From contig JBAIAA010000507.1 in assembly GCA_037893245.1 (NCBI GenBank), forward strand, positions 1,364,001 through 1,428,000: 64,000 bases of DNA, written 5' to 3'. Below are positions 1 to 12,100 of the stretch, piece after piece; within the stretch, counting starts at the first letter, position 1; each line of letters begins with the position of its first letter. The DNA is from Crossaster papposus. Taxonomy: Eukaryota > Echinodermata > Asteroidea > Velatida > Solasteridae. Position numbers and translations under genes: made by a program. The notes under the pieces are model-generated. The model was not told the DNA's origin. It made no database searches and saw nothing but the letters and a program-made list of their open reading frames with translations.

Positions 1-885
1 GCTTAGGGTTGAAACGGACTGTGGACGTGTAGTCGATGGAAAATACTTAAATACAGTTTTTGTTTGCTGGGCTAAATATCACAATGTTAATATTGTTCAT
101 ATGATTGTCCATAAGGTTTTAATATGATAACTGTGCCATTAAACAACTTGGTGAATTTGAAGCTCACCAATTACTGATTACTTGATGTTATCTGGAGACA
201 GTGTAATGTGCGCACATTTATAGGGTCACAAGTTGTAATTTTTGATAATTACTATGCTCACATAATTATTCAGTCACTTATATGCTTTAGAAAATGTTAT
301 TTAGAAAAATAATAATAATAAAATACCCAAATATAGGAATAAATATATTACGCGGCAGGGATTAACGATTTATGCAAATTATTCATATTTCCGCCACTTG
401 GATTTTTCTTGGAGATTTTTAGTATGTTATTCTAGGGAACTTTTAGAAGTGCAGTGTGGTGAAAAATATTCTATTGCAATTTGTGTGAGGTTAAAACTTA
501 TTTTTCCTGGACTAGTGTGCATGTTCACAATCCGTAACCTCTTCCCGCAAACTGTGGATGTCAATCATTATATTAGGTGTAAGTTAAACCTCACATTCGT
601 GCGAGATTTTACGAGAATATCCTACATCCGGGCACAATTTATTTTATTTATTTCTTATTTACCCTGGGGAAACCTTTCAGTGGATCACTGTTTTTTCAAA
701 GTTGCCTAGCAATTGCAGACATTTGAAAGTTTAAAAGTAGAAATATTAAACAGTATAAAAACATTAATTAAAACAAACATTTAATTACAAAAATAAATAA
801 ACAGTGTTTTCCTTTTTTTTCTCGCCTTTTCCTTTTCTTCTTCCTTTTCCTAAATCTACATGTACCATATAATAATAAGATATCA
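1..885. other. AT-rich DNA with no recognised gene
   Basis: Short open frames show no codon bias or family resemblance. The receptor's signal-peptide exon could lie here or further left, but nothing with a convincing hydrophobic leader and phase-1 donor was found. Confidence 0.4.
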
Positions 886-1131
886 GGAGCCAATTTCATA
901 GAGCTGCTTAAGCATAAAAAATTGCTTAAGCACAAAACATTCTTGCTTAGTAAAACCAGCTTACCAGCCACAATTCAATGTGATGTATATTTTTGTTATT
1001 GATCATTGGCTGTTGTTAGCTTAGCATAACAATCGCATGGAATGTTGGCTCCTTACCTGATTTATTAAGCAAGGGTTTTTGTGCTTAATCAAAACTTTGT
1101 GCTTAAGCAGCTTTATGAAATTGTCCCCTGG
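886..1131. mobile_element. MITE family A, diverged copy
   Basis: Starts GGAGCCAATTTCATAGAGCT and ends with the inverted form TATGAAATTGTCCCC. Inner arms carry GCTTAAGCAC in both orientations. The same element recurs at 17341, 21650, 50117 and 59736, and as a fragment at 32821. Confidence 0.75.
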
Positions 1132-2399
1132 TTCTTATAGTGGTGCTTAAGACTTGCTAGAGTGGGAGGTAAGATGTTTAAGTGCCACAGGGAGATCATT
1201 AAATAAATTAACCCCACGAGAGGCAACTTTGCGTTTACCTGAATTAGATGTTGGATACTGGCGGAGCTAGATTACCTTGTCAGACTGACTGATCTGGTAT
1301 TATGTCGAGTGGGTATCAGAAAGTTGCAGAGTTGAAGAGGCAATCTAGATGTTAAACCTTTATAGACTAAGGTAGTTGGATGAAAAACTCTTCCTTCACT
1401 ATAGAGGTTGCCATCTAAGAGGGGATAAAGGATATATCTGTTGGGGATCTTCGGGGGACGCCCAGGATAATTCTATCAGCGCTGTTTTGAATTTTATCAA
1501 GTTAAGAGTAAGAAGCACTTTAGATGATTTGCCCCTTACAGCATCGCAACAGTCAAAATGTGGAGGTACCAGCGTTTTGTAAAGCAAATTTAAAGTATTC
1601 TAAGGAAGAACACTTTTGACCCTCCGCGCCGGATAATCCCCACCAATGAATAGTATCTACAACGTGTCAAACACCCTATTTATTTTAGGGCAATTCTGTG
1701 GCATAATAATTATGACTGGGCCCCCCGATCAAAGGCAATACATTGATATTTTGAAAGAAAACAAAGCATTCCAATTTACAGCATATTAAAAATACTGCGA
1801 TTTTATGACTATTATAAAATATATACTTGGTTGGCCTCAACTTCCGTTCAACGATCACGCATATCATAACACGGGAGTCTGTGGCTAGACTAGTCAGTGT
1901 TTGGTACCAAGACGCTCACAGAAAAAATGAACTTGAACTGGGGAGACTTACATGGTCAATTGTTTGCAGGTCCACAGTACATTTACGGATAAGAGGATAA
2001 GAAATGTCTGTACATTTCATTCAATCGTTTATGGGTGCAACTGCAATTTCCTCTCCCCAGAGGCAAAACATGAAAACAAACAAACAAACAAATACCACCA
2101 ACAAACAAACAAACAAATGAGAACCACAGAAAAAAGGAAGTCACTAAAACTAACTTGTGTAGCGGTTCCTGTTGTATTTTTCAAGGCACTTATGTATCCG
2201 AACCAGGTTTTCCCTTCAACCTTGTTCTATGGTTAAAATTAACCAATAAGAAAATGCTTCGAAGAAAAAAAGACAAACGTTAACGATAACTGGATTAGAA
2301 CCACAGTCCTTTCGATTCATAGTTCCCCTCTCTACCAACTATGCTATTGGCGAGTTGGTTGAGGAAGCCGTTCTTTATAGTTCCTTATAGTTCTTTATT
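1132..2399. other. Non-coding stretch, no gene recognised
   Basis: Contains a short (AAAC)n run near 2085-2120. No frame here shows protein-like composition. Confidence 0.35.
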
Positions 2400-2643
2400 G
2401 TATAGACCATGTGCCCTCTGTTTACATCTATATTCAAATGTGCCCATCAATATGCACACGCATCGTGTGTTACATAAATTTGGTTAAGAGGCGACATCAG
2501 AGGTCACATAATTCAAAGGTGGTCTGACCTGTGGCGTCACTCCTCAACCAAATGTTATGCAAAACCCGATGTGTGCGCATATCGCCGGGCACATTTGAAT
2601 ACAGATGTAAACACGTGACGTCAGAGGGCACATCGTCTATACG
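2400..2643. mobile_element. MITE family F
   Basis: Inverted ends GACCATGTGCCCTCTGTTTA and its complement near 2610-2640, with inner arms GCACACGCATCG and TGATGTCGCCTC-like segments mirrored. A longer copy is at 40406-41104 and a fragment at 12706-12756. Confidence 0.75.
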
Positions 2644-2736
2644 AGTTGCCATTGCTCTTTCTCATGAATATACATTCACACACCACCCAGCTCCTGAAAA
2701 AAATATCGCGAACCGCTACACCGGTTAGTATTAGTA

Positions 2737-2978
2737 TTAACCAGTTCGCGCCGGATGACGTATATAAACACAAAGTTTTCCCCAAATTTGAAACGGATGA
2801 CGCATAAACACGCCAAGTTCAAGTTCGAAAATCTCTGTCAGCAGCGAGCAAGGCCGGAAATGCGTGGGTGTGCTTCCCGGCACTATCGGCCTGAACACGC
2901 TTCGGGTTGAGTTTCGTTAAAAATAATCCCGCCCCTCGGCTCGGTGATGTTAAAATAATTCTGGCGCGAACTGGTTAA
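2737..2978. mobile_element. MITE family D, copy 1
   Basis: Inverted ends TTAACCAGTTCGCGCCGG and CTGGCGCGAACTGGTTAA, about 240 bp, with TTAA at the outer edges. It lies just upstream of nAChR exon 2. Other copies are at 27012, 42239, 51862, 58611 and 60332. Confidence 0.85.
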
Positions 2979-3045
2979 GTGTCTTCTCAAAAATTAAAGA
3001 AAACGCCCTAATCTCCTTTGGGTATTTTCCCGTTTCTTTCTACAG

Positions 3046-3191
3046 GAGCTCTTGCCTCCGAGGAGCAGCTCCGTCTTATCGACGACATCTTCTACAAGAA
3101 GCGGTACAACAGGGTGGTGCGGCCCGTCATTAACGAGACCACGCCCATTCTGATCTCCACGGAGCTGTACCTAAGCCAGATCAATGACGTG
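3046..3191 (+). CDS. nAChR exon 2: start of the ligand-binding domain
   Basis: Acceptor TTTCTTTCTACAG precedes the exon and donor GTAAGT follows it. The 146-nt length is the classical size for this receptor exon. It encodes residues 1-48, the N-terminal helix and beta1, including RYNRVVRPV and LSQINDV. Asn29 in NET is a possible N-glycosylation site. It enters after one base of a split codon and ends in phase 0. Confidence 0.93.
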
Positions 3192-6100
3192 GTAAGTATA
3201 TGGGCCGTGGGTGTTGCCATGTCTTCTAAAGTCTCGGTTAGTAATTTATGTGCTTTAATATCGGTACTCGATCCAGTAGGCCACGCCCACCACAGCAACT
3301 GCCCAGTAGGGGCACTACCAATTATCTAGCATTGTATTTGTAAAATGTGACCCGCTCCCACAAAACCAGACATAAGTGGGTTTTTTTGTTAAAGTGAGAT
3401 ATAAATATTTCCATTTAGTACACATCTTCAGCTTTCATTTGGAACCAAAACCAGCTTTATACCATAAATACTTCCAATTTGATGATGATTTTAAGACTGC
3501 CCTGTACACGCGATTCTATTGGAATAAATAAATGGAAATAACAATATATCACTTTTCAAAAAAACAAACACTTATGTCTGGTTCTGTGGGAGCAGGTCAC
3601 AAATGTACATGTATGTACACGTACATGAGCAGTTGTCTTGCGTACCTGTCAACGACCTAAATTAGCATAAATGTGTGCTATATGAATATATGAATATTTA
3701 ATGCATTTCGTTCAAAACTTAGCGCACTGCTTGAGCAATGATAATAAAAAAAAATTAAACTGTAGAAAGGTCTGCTAATGAAAACAAGCAAAATGTATTC
3801 GTCAGAGTACATGTTATTCCTTCAAAACTCGTTTGGAAAATAAAACCAAAATTTTGAAAAAAAAGCACGAACACCCAACTTTAACAAAAAAGAAAATGTA
3901 ACCTCCTTCGACAAAACTGCGTTCCGTGAAACTTCCGTGGAACCACGCACCAACAAAAATATCAAGCAATTCGTTCACTTTTAACTTCCCGAATTAAGTC
4001 GCCATTGTTGAATCAAGCCTCCGCCTAATCGATTCTGTAATCTCGTTACGGCGACGCGGAGCACTTTCCTCCGCCGGCCGCACGGACTGACGTTTGTTTT
4101 TCCTCCCAATTACCATTTGTAACGCCCTCCCGTATCCCGGGAAAAAAACTCAAGAAAAAGAACCCAAAGCGGGTCAACAAACCATTGCTGTTAATCCTCC
4201 CCCTAAGTACTTCCTTCCCCGCTGGAAAGATTCTAAAAATGTAAAAAACAAAAAACATCTTCGTCCCAAGAAAATTGTTTATGGTCCCTTATGCTTTTTG
4301 TCCGATGTTCTGTGTATAAGCGCAGTTTACGTATTGATCCTGCGGCCACTTCACGCACGCACACCGTTTTGACTTCGTAAGCGGATGTGCGTTAGCGGTC
4401 GATTGTTGGGTAGGTGCGGGGAGGAGGGGGAGGCGGGGGAGGCGGTGGAGGCGGGGGATTGGGGGGGACGGGGCCGGCATTACGAAGATAACTCTGGATT
4501 TCCTGAACATCAACACTTCAGGGCTTAATTTATACATGTCCAAACTCTACGCTTTGTGCGATATTCCAATATACGGCGCGGATGGGCTGGATCAAAATGC
4601 GTACACGTTATCGGATAGCAACCAATTTCTGCAAGGACAACAGACATATCACTGACATGATGCGTATAATATATGCGCCTTCAGAAAAATAGTTATTAGA
4701 TTTCAAGTTAAATTCTTCTGAGCCATAATAGTAAACATCCTAGCCATATTGATTAATGTTTTCAATTATAAGTAAGAATTGATTAAATACGATTCATAAA
4801 TCCCTGAGACAATTTAGCCATTCCTATTATTCAAGAGCCCGTCATGTGAGTGTTTTTAAACGGCCAATAAGAACAACAATCAGCTTCCAAACACATTGTT
4901 TCAGGTGTCACGTAAAATGTTGACTCCTATGACTATGAGTCTGGCCCGTTTTGCCCTTTAATTGAGTTGAACTCTGACACGGCATGCGCAGTCCTATACC
5001 ATTATGAGTTCGTATTTCGTCTGCTAAAATCAAACTACGCCGGCAATCCGGCAAAGGTGCGTTCTGCGCGACATCACTGTACATCGCGCAGTACGCGCGC
5101 GCTTATATCTTTACAACAAATGAGGGTTGTAGGGGCTGGTTTTTTAAATGCAAATTATCTGACAATTCAAGCAATTACCAATAGTGTATCCTACCTTTAA
5201 CACTTGTGGAATTAACACTAAAATTGGATTCAATATTTCAAATGCTGGATTCAACACTTTCACCAACTGAACTAAAAAAATCCTCATAATAATCATCTCA
5301 AACCACGTGAGCGCTTTACGCACGCGTACTATGGTAAGTAACTAGACTAGGCTTCAGAAAGGGCAGAAAGAAAAAAAAACACCAAAATTGCTGCCGGCCG
5401 CGCTTATGCTGGCTGAACCCGGTACACGGGGTCTGGTGCGCGTGTATGAGAATCGAAGTGCGCCGATAATGTTTAGCCCGGGCCGGGGTTTATAGGAGGA
5501 GTTTAATTGACTTCAATCTCCGGGGCAAATCTTGGCCCGGAATGGTCCGAGGAGATTATCACGGGTATAATTAGACGTGATTATAGTCGAGGAGTTGGAG
5601 AGGTGATATATTATATATTTGGGCACAACGGCTTTCTTATCCGGCTTCAAAATAATTATTGCCCGATAAATTTGGTTGCGAGTGTCCCATTTTTCGGGTA
5701 GAGGGGTGTTACGCGTTAATGGTTTTCTTGAAAGTTTTCGTCAGTGTCTGTCTAGCCCCACTATAGAAGAGCCCTGTCTCAAGGCACGCGGCAAATAGTT
5801 ATGACAGAGTATTAAAGGGTACACAACTTATATCGGGGTAGTTATGACAGGGTATTAAAGGGTGCAACACCTACATCGAAATAGTTATGACAGGGTATTA
5901 AATGATACAAAACCTACATCGAGGTAGTTATGACAGCTAGGGTTTTAAAGGGTACAAAACCTATATCGGGGTAGTTATGACAGTACACAACCTACATCGG
6001 GGTAGTTATGACAGGGTATTAAAGGGTACAAAACCTACATTATATAGGGTAGTTATGACAGGGTCTTCAAGGGTACAACACCTACATCGAGGTAGTTATG

Positions 6101-9100
6101 TCAGGGTATTAAAGGGTACAAAACCTACATTATATAGGGTAGTTATGACAGGGTCTTCAAGGGTACAAAACCTACATCGAGGTAGTTATGACAGTGTATC
6201 AAAGGGTACAGAATCTACATCGTGGTAGTTATGACAGTACACAACCTACATCGGGGTAGTTATGACAGGATATTAAAGGGTACAAAACCTACATTATATA
6301 GGGTAGTTATGGCAGGGTCTTCAAGGGTACAAAACTTACATCGAGGTAGTTATGTCAGGGTATTAAAGGGTACAAAACCTACATCGAGATAGTTATGACA
6401 GGGTATTAAAGGGTACAAAACCTACATCGGGATAGTTATGACAAGGTATTAAAGGGTACAAAACCTACATCGGGGTACTTACGACAGGGTATTAAAGGGT
6501 ACCTACATCGAAATAGTTATGACAGGGTATTAAAGGGTACAAAACCTACATCGAGGTAGTTATGACAGGGTATTGAAGGGTACAAACGCTACATCAGGGG
6601 ATAGTTATGACAAGGTATTAAAGGGTACAAAACCTACATCGGGGTACTTACGACAGGGTATTAAAGGGTACCTACATCGAAATAGTTATGACAGGGTATT
6701 AAAGGGTACGTCCTACATCATGGTAGTTATGACAGGGTATTGAAGGGTACAAACGCTACATCAGGGTATAGTTATGACAGGGTATTAAAGGGTACAAACC
6801 CTACATCAGGGTAGTTATACGACAGGATATTAAAGGGTACAAAACCTACATCGAAATAGTTATGACAGGGTATTAAAGGGTACCGGTACAAAACCTACAT
6901 CGAGGTAGTTATGACAGGGTATTAAAGGGTACAAAACCTACATCGGGATAGTTATGACACGTCCGGCTAGCCCCACATTAGAAGAGCCCTGGCCAGACTC
7001 AAAGTTTGACTTAAGGTGCTATTGGGCAAGTGAAGAAGCAAAAGTAGTTAAAATATAAAAAGGTGCTTGACAACAACCTGATGAAGTTTTTTAGCTCTGT
7101 GAATGCTGCATATACCGCGAAAACAATATTATAATTATCTTCATTCAAAAGTCACAATTTGAAATGCGACCACAATCTGCGTTTAAGGTAGGATACACCA
7201 TTTGCAGATATCGAAACAAAATATACCGAATTATAAAAAAATATCTTATTTATTTGAAAGTAAATATTTTGTGTAGGCATCCAGCAAAATGATTATGCTA
7301 GATATCAATTGTTCCAAAAATTATAATTTTATAAAAAAATATTTACGATCGCCGGAGGGCGATCGCGAAATAACAAGAACAACATAAGAACCACTGCCCG
7401 ACGCCGGTTGAAAACGAAAGCCGTTTTTCTGGTTTTTTTTGTTCAGAATCCATGATTGTAAAACTTCAGACAGGTAAAACGATATTTACTATAACATACA
7501 ACCCCTCCCCCACCCAAATCAACCCATTCGTGACAATTCAAGCAATTACCCATGGCGTATTCTACCTATAGCTGCAAAAAGGTATATTCCACCTTTAATT
7601 AAAGGAGACACACTCAGGAACAATGTGAAAGTGCAATCAGAAAATGTCCAGCAAAATTCAGAATGTGTGAGTTAGTCTTGCATACGCACTGTGGACCTCC
7701 GAACAATATAGGTCCACACGATGCGGGAAGAGGTTACGGTGTGTGGACTTGCTCACGTCCACAATCCGTTTTTCAGTTTCCGAAAAAGAGCGCTAGAGGA
7801 AAAACGGGTTAGGGTTATATATAGAAAAGATAGAAGGGACAGCTGAGAGGCCCATAATCAAAATTTGAGGGTAAATTTGTTTTGGGGAAGCGAGAAAAAT
7901 GAGTATTTAGTCAAAGTTTGTTAACTACACGAAGACAAAGGAATGTCCACAGTGCGTATGTAAGGTAAAGCTACGTGTTTGGGTTAGGGTATAGAGTATA
8001 TTGGGTCAAAATTTCAACCCAGGAAAATAATTGTAGTTAAAATGGGAGCATTTTGAAAAACGTGCTCGACTTTCTAACCATTTTGTACACGAGAACAAAG
8101 CCATGTCTCCACAGTGATACACAAATGCGAATCGGTGTACAGTATGTATAGTATGCATAATGGTAAATACGCCGGGCTTGTGAGGATGTTAACCTCAGTC
8201 GATCGTCTGAGCTATTGAGACGAACACAACAAAATGCACCACAGCGCAGATTTCCAGATGCACCGGTCATTAAAATTCATGATCTTTGTGCTCAGAACAA
8301 ATTCACAGTTGTTTTTATTTTTAGTATTCCGACGAACTGATGAATAAAAAGGGTGCTTTTTTTGAAGAGTCTTTGTCCGTGGCCGAGCTAAATGTTGAGA
8401 TTCAGTGGTGAGTGGCGGGAAGGAAAAATTTCACATAATTTTGTTTCTATAGCGTAAAAGAGACGGGCGCGTACAACGGGAGGTATCGGGGCGAATTCGT
8501 TCGCGCGCTTTCTACTTGGAGCAAGAAATTGTTGGTCTAGCGACGGGCGGTTTTTTAATTGGCCTTTCTCGTTGATTCATAATCTCGCGACATCTCGCAA
8601 ACGGGCATTTGGCGGTCAAACGGGGTTGTATTTTATAGTAAATATCGTTTAACTGACCTGTTCGAAGTTTTACAATTATGGATGCTGAGAAAAGCAAGAA
8701 AAATGGGTTTCGTTTTCAACCGGCGTCGGGCAGTGGTTCTTATGTTTTTATTGGGGGTTTTTCGCGATCGTCGTCCGGCGATCCTATTTTTAGTTAAATA
8801 AAATTTAATTTTTCGGAACAATTATAGGATATCTAGCGCAATCATTTTGCTGGACGCCTACAATCATTATTTACTTTTAAATAAGTAAGATATTTCTTAA
8901 TAATTTGGTAGTGAAATGTTTCGATTTCTGCAAATGGTGTATCCTACCTTTTAGTTTATTTTGTGATGGGAGACAATTGTTTACTCAAAGTAGAAAATAG
9001 GTGTCAACAAAGTCTGCAAAACACTAGTATACACATTCACAAAAGCTCAGATGCAAAATCGTGCGATGACGATATCGGAAAAAAATGCCCCGAACCTTTT

Positions 9101-12100
9101 TTCCAGGGAAAAAAATACTTACGATGTAATTCTGAAGCTGTGATGTTCCCCTTCCGTAGGGGCGCGCAATCTAATTTTGAGTCCGTTATTTTCACGAAAT
9201 AAATACGACTATCGTATCACCGGTAATCGGTACGGCTTTTTGCTTTTGGGAGTCGAACTGAAATGAAAAATAAACACTTCCCAACATATCATGCGCCTAT
9301 CAATTGCTTCCCCCAACCCCATCGCGGCTGCCCCTAGGTTTTATGTCAGGGTTTGATCACATTTTCAAGCCCCAAGGTCACTCTCGAACATTTTTTTATT
9401 TCCGGCGCAGAGAAAATTGTGAGATTGTCCCTAAAATTGTGCCCCCAGTGGAGGGAATTTGCTCAATTAAAAAATAACTATGCTCACATCTTGGGTGAGA
9501 CGGTCCATCGGGGGAGAGCAATTAATAGGCGCATTAATGATGACCGTACCGTGCCTACTGTGACAACACATTAAATTGAAGAATCGTCTTAAAAAAAAAT
9601 GGGAATATAGGATAATATAATAAAAGTAAAATATAAACACAATACTTATTAACAAATTAACGTGTTTCGAACATCAGATAATAATAGCCACAACACGAAG
9701 CTCAGATTATTGTAATGTTGTAAGCCTGATTTATAGTGCACTTAAAGGTAGGATACACCATTATTTGGTAATTGCTTGAATTATCATGAATAGGTGGATT
9801 TTTTTACTTTTTATTTTTATTTATTTATTTTTTTTTTTTTTTTTTTGGGGGGGGTTGTATTTTACAGTGATGTAGTCAAGTCCATCACAAGTCCCTGTAA
9901 GTCCCTGTAAGTCCCTGTAAGTCCCTGTAAGTCCCTGTAAGTCCCTGTAAGTCCCTGTAAGTCCCTGTAAGTCCCTGTAAGTCCCTGTAAGTCCCTGTAA
10001 GTCCCTGTAAGTCCCTGTAAGTCCCTGTAAGTCCCTGTAAGTCCCTGTAAGTCCCTGTAAGTCCCTGTAAGTCCCTGTAAGTCCCTGTAAGTCCCTGTAA
10101 GTCCCTGTAAGTCCCTGTAAGTCCCTGTAAGTCCCTGTAAGTCCCTGCAAGTCCCTGCAAGTCCCTGCAAGTCCATCACAAGTCTCTGTAAGTCCATGCA
10201 AGTTCATCACAAGTCTTCCAGTTTCAATTCAAATCACAAGCTATTCAAATGAGCTTTGACAAAAGCATTCCTTTGTCATTGTTCAACCAGTTACTTGCGA
10301 CTGGCTTTATGACTGGATTTGTGACTGGACTTGTGAAAGGACTTGCAGGGACTCGTATACAACTCTGGTATTTCATATTGTTTAACTGACCTGTCCAAAA
10401 TTGTACAATCATGGATGCCGAAGAAAAAAAAGCAAGACAAACGGCGTTCTTTTTCAACCGGCGTCGGGCAGTTATTCTTGTTTTCCCCCCGTTTTTTCGC
10501 GATTGCGGTCAATATTTTAAAACAATTATAGGATATCCGATATAATGGTTTATCCTACCTTTAAAACGGTTACCCTTCTGCAAACAAATATATTGCACGA
10601 TGTATAACGCAATCATGCAATGGAATATTGGCCAATGAAATGGGTGAAATGATTCAATGCCATGTGACTAAATTCCACCAATCAAATGACAAGAATCTGG
10701 TGAGGTGTTATATACAATCCTTTTATTCTGCAAGTTAAAGGTAGTATACACCATTTGCAGGTATCGAAAATATTTACTACCGAATTATTAAGAAATATTT
10801 TACTCATTTAAAAGTAAATAATGATTCTAGGCATGCAGCAAAATGATTGCGCTAGATATCCTGTGATTATTCTGAAAAATTGAATTTTATAAAGAAAAAT
10901 TCGCGATCGCCGGACAGCGAGCGCGAAAAAACAAAGATAACATAAGAATAACTGCTCGACGCCGGTTGAAAACAAACGCCGTTTTTCGTGCTTTTCTCGG
11001 CATCCATGATTGTAAAACTTTGGACAGGTCAGTTAAACGATATTTACTATAAAATACAACCCCCTAAATCTACCCATTCATGATAATTCAAGCATTTACC
11101 AATGGTGTATCCACCTTTAATAGCAGTTTTAGAATCACCCTAATTTATTCAAACACATTTCTCCAATCCCGTGGAATAAATCAACAAGTAATTGATTCGC
11201 ACAGCTTTAAACCTCCCCTTTAAATCATTACGAGCGATTGTTCTTTATGAGATAACGGAACATATCCAGTCATCACAGACAGATAAGAATCTTATATATT
11301 GGAGCTTATACGCGGGGCTAGCTAGCTACGGGTTCGAATTATGCACGGGTATTATGCGGATGATTGGTGTCGGTAAATTGAACCTTTGATGTGCATGTCA
11401 AATTAAAAAAAGAAAAAAAGATCGCAGATTGTTTTCCGGTCGAAAAAGAATTTCACTTGAAATACACGCTGTTGGGATTAGATTGATGAAGGTCAACAGC
11501 TTTTTTTTCTCCAACTAAGTATAGGTAGAAAACTACCGTGCGAATGTTGACATTACACCCTAAAACAGATTGGTTGAAATAACCAACTGATTGGTAAATA
11601 TGTGTCTAACCAATTATATTGTTCAATTTAAACCAAAATACTGATCGAAATAACCAATGATATTGTTCATTTTAACCAAAATACTGATCGAAATAACCAA
11701 TGATATTGTTCATTTTAACCAAAATACTGATCGAAATAACCAATGATATTGTTCATTTTAACCAAAATACTGATCGAAATAACCAATGATATTGTTCATT
11801 TTAACCAAAATATTGATCGAAATAACCAATGATAATGTTCATTTTAACCACAAAAAATCGAAATAACCACTATTTAGATCAAAAATTACCAATACATTTG
11901 TATATTGGTTGGATACATCTGCCAATCAATTGGTAATTTTTAACCAATTTGTTTTAGGATGTACCCTCAATGTACCTCGCTGTAGTCAGCCGTGGCGCAG
12001 GTTTGACTGTTTTCTCGTGAAATTCTACGAGAGTGTTTTTAGAGTGTATAGGAGTCCCACAGAATAATCCGACCCATTAAGACCCGGAAGCATGTTTGTT

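Noticed and set aside
398-709. Signal-peptide exon of the receptor
   Set aside because: The frame lacks a convincing leader followed by a phase-1 donor, and nothing ties it to exon 2.
9888-10170. A CRISPR array
   Set aside because: The repeats are directly adjacent 10-bp units with no unique spacers, in a eukaryotic context.
9821-10210. A repeat protein with [10 protein letters not shown] units
   Set aside because: Same reason: a decamer array that reads open in several phases at once.
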